From assembly GCA_963785815.1 (NCBI GenBank), contig CAWAWN010000001.1, positions 1,530,001 to 1,594,000 on the forward strand: 64,000 bases of DNA, in the 5' to 3' direction. This DNA is from UBA4742 sp963785815 (lineage in GTDB: Bacteria > Actinomycetota > Acidimicrobiia > Acidimicrobiales > Acidimicrobilacustridaceae). Under the pieces are notes generated by a model. That model searched no databases. It had not been told where the DNA came from and saw only the letters and a list, made by a program, of their open reading frames with translations. Shown piece after piece: positions 62,456 through 64,000 of this stretch. Position 1 is the first letter of the stretch. Every line of letters begins with the position of its first letter. Both the position numbers and the translations under genes were made by a program.

Positions 62456-62469
62456 AGCGTGTTGCGGAA
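62456..62469. repeat. IS left terminal inverted repeat
   Basis: AGCGTGTTGCGGAA, matching the reverse complement of 63987-64000 over all 14 bases. Confidence 0.9.
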
Positions 62470-62521
62470 ACCACGGTTCGGGGTGCTCGCGTTTGTGAGC
62501 GTGGTGGCGCATGCTGCGGTG

Positions 62522-63880
62522 ATGGCGTACAACTTCGTGGTGGCTGATCGTGAGCAGCGGTTCTTGTTGCCGCCGGATCATGCGGGACTGGTTGCCCGCA
62601 GGATCATCTGGCCTGGTTCGTGATCGACGTGGTGGACCAGATGGACTTGGTCCGGTTCCGGGCGAGTTACCGCTCTGACGGTCATGGCCGCGCCGCGTAT
62701 GACCCGGCGGTGATGGTCGGCGCTGTTGCTGTACGCGTATTGCTTGGGGGTGCGTTCCAGTCGAGCGATCGAGCGCCGTTGCGTTGAGGACATCGCGTTC
62801 CGGGTGCTGGCCGGGAATCACTGTGCCCGGATCACGTGACCATCGCCCGGTTCCGTCAACGTCACGAGCTCGCGTTGGCGGAGGTGCTGGTCGACTCGTT
62901 GCGGCTGTACGCGACGGCCGGCCTGGTGGAGCCGGGACGGTGACGTTGGACGGCACGAAGATCGAGCGAACGCGACAGAAGAAGCGAGCCGGACGTTGGC
63001 GGACATCGAGGCCGAGGTTGCGGGCATGCTCGCCGACGCCGACGCGGCCGACAGCGCCGACGATGAGCGGGAACGCCGCGACCGTGACGGTGGTGTGCCA
63101 AGCACGCTCGCTGATCCGCGCAGCCGTCTCGCTCGACTGCAGGAAGCGAAAGGCGCGTCTGGAGGGCCGACGCGCCGAGCGCGCCGAACGGTTCGCCGAG
63201 GGAGCCGGCCTGCTGAACGAGGCCCACGCCGTCAAGGGGCTGCCGCCGCGTGAGTTCCGGCCCCGGCCACGCGACGAGGCCCCCAACCCGGACGCGAAGG
63301 CGAACATGACGGATCCTGACAGTCGGTTCCTGCGCCGCCGGGCGGCGCGTGTCTCCAGGGCTACAACGCCCAGATCGTCTGCACCGCGAGATCAGGTCAT
63401 CGTCGCCGCGGAGATCACCCAAGCCATCAACGACGTCGAGCAACTCGAGCCGATGCTCGAAGCGCTCGCGGCAACGACCAGCGCGGCGGGCATCGCGGAC
63501 CGGCCCGCGGCGATGGCGGCGGACGCCGGCTACTGGCGAGCGGGAACGTTGACGGCTCCATCGCCGACGCGCCCGAGTTGTTCATCCCGTCGCGAAACAC
63601 GGCCGTCGGGGCAAGCCCCGCAAAGACGGCAGACCCTCGGATTCCAAGAGCGACCCGTTCGTCGTGGCGATGCAGGCGAAGCTCAACTCGCAGCGGGGCC
63701 ACGACATGATGAAGATGCGCAAGTCGACGATCGAGCCGGTATTCGGTCAACTCAAAGAGCTCCGCGGCGCACGCCGCTTCTCCCGCCGAGGACTCGCCGC
63801 AGCTCGAAGCCGAGTGGCAACTGCTCTCGCGGACCCACAACCTCACCAAGTTGTGGCGTCACAAGCTCGCGACCGGCTGA
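62522..63880 (+). pseudogene. IS1182-family transposase, multiply frameshifted
   Basis: Fragments in all three frames spell an IS1182-like DDE transposase: MAYNFVVADREQRFLLPPD, MRDWLPAGHLAWFVIDVVDQ, YRSDGHGRAAYDPAVMV, ALLLYAYCLGVRSSRAIERR, PDHVTIARFRQRHELALAEV, TLDGTKIE (first catalytic Asp), MMKMRKSTIEPVFGQLKELR (catalytic Glu), and THNLTKLWRHKLATG before the TGA at 63878. At least eight frame changes (near 62578, 62720, 62820, 62938, 62965 and others) rule out a working protein. Confidence 0.85.
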
Positions 63881-63986
63881 GCGCACCGGCCACGACCACG
63901 ACGGGCGCAACCCGCCGTCCGCTCGTTGACCGCTGACAGTCAAACCCGCCCCGCACAGACTCGCCCTTCGGGACGTAACCAACCGA

Positions 63987-64000
63987 TTCCGCAACACGCT
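63987..64000. repeat. IS right terminal inverted repeat
   Basis: TTCCGCAACACGCT, the exact inverse of 62456-62469. It may extend past the window end. Confidence 0.9.

Larger units (their letters stand above)
57897..64000. mobile_element. tRNA-Arg-associated integrative element, incomplete in the window
   Basis: Integrase remnant, excisionase-like HTH protein, a lower-GC gene cassette and an insertion sequence follow tRNA-Arg(CCT). I found no direct repeat of the tRNA 3' end within the window, so the far att site must lie beyond 64000 or has been lost. Confidence 0.55.
62456..64000 (+). mobile_element. IS1182-type insertion sequence, non-functional
   Basis: 1545 bp between perfect 14-bp inverted repeats, with a single frameshifted transposase inside. 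The right end is the last base of the window, so the target duplication cannot be checked. It has inserted into, or forms part of, the tRNA-Arg element. Confidence 0.85.

Overview
The window is very GC-rich actinobacterial chromosome, most likely from the class Acidimicrobiia. This placement is an inference from gene content. It rests on triple GWW(x)ASDG(x)WYPP (DUF2510) repeats, F420-type LLM oxidoreductases, a DUF222/HNH (13E12-type) relic, a SigJ-type sigma factor, MurT/GatD, GTG and TTG starts, ATGA/GTGA stop-start overlaps, and many genes whose -10 box (TANNNT) ends about 6-8 nt before the start codon. That spacing points to leaderless mRNAs. Almost all long antisense reading frames are GC shadows.

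Layout. 0-6.7 kb: a truncated lipase, divergent from a translationally coupled run of ABC1 kinase, bioA, a secreted membrane-anchored esterase, bioF and bioD (biotin synthesis). 6.7-14.3 kb: a small acidic protein, a DUF2510-PH-SHOCT protein, an LLM oxidoreductase, a HEPN/coiled-coil tail-anchored protein, an M3 peptidase, a GNAT enzyme, and an ECF sigma/anti-sigma pair. 14.4-21.1 kb: a decayed DUF222-HNH gene, a sulfatase paired with a large secreted protein, a lipoprotein PHB-depolymerase-like esterase and a DUF1269 protein. 21.2-31.5 kb: a cobalamin locus. On the minus strand a cobalamin riboswitch precedes a DUF4430 protein and ECF-transporter T, A and S components. On the plus strand lie cbiZ, cobU, cobS, cbiB, a cobD/cobC-like aminotransferase and a HAD-CobT fusion, so corrinoid uptake and salvage without ring synthesis. 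31.5-36 kb: an LLM oxidoreductase with a P450, YaaA, and an acyl-CoA:carboxylate CoA-transferase. 36-44.2 kb: a sigma-like/zinc-finger/transmembrane/Ig fusion protein, MurT-GatD, an FAD oxidoreductase with SigJ, and a second ECF sigma/anti-sigma pair. 44.2-49.6 kb: unknown and membrane proteins, plus an acyl-CoA ligase with a coupled partner. 49.7-57.7 kb: a metallophosphoesterase, then a run of catalase-like protein, unknown protein, DyP peroxidase and a cyclase-AAA-TPR regulator.

57.8-64 kb: tRNA-Arg(CCT) followed by a decayed tyrosine integrase, an excisionase-like HTH protein, and a lower-GC minus-strand cassette (P-loop GTPase, small partner, coiled-coil membrane protein). A frameshifted IS1182-type insertion sequence follows; its right inverted repeat falls exactly at the window end. 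This is an integrative element, at least partly degraded.

Data quality. Single-base frame breaks occur even in genes expected to be essential (murT twice). Breaks in the lipase, anti-sigma, yaaA, CoA-transferase, murT and membrane-protein genes may therefore be assembly errors. The HNH gene, integrase and transposase carry many breaks and look truly decayed.
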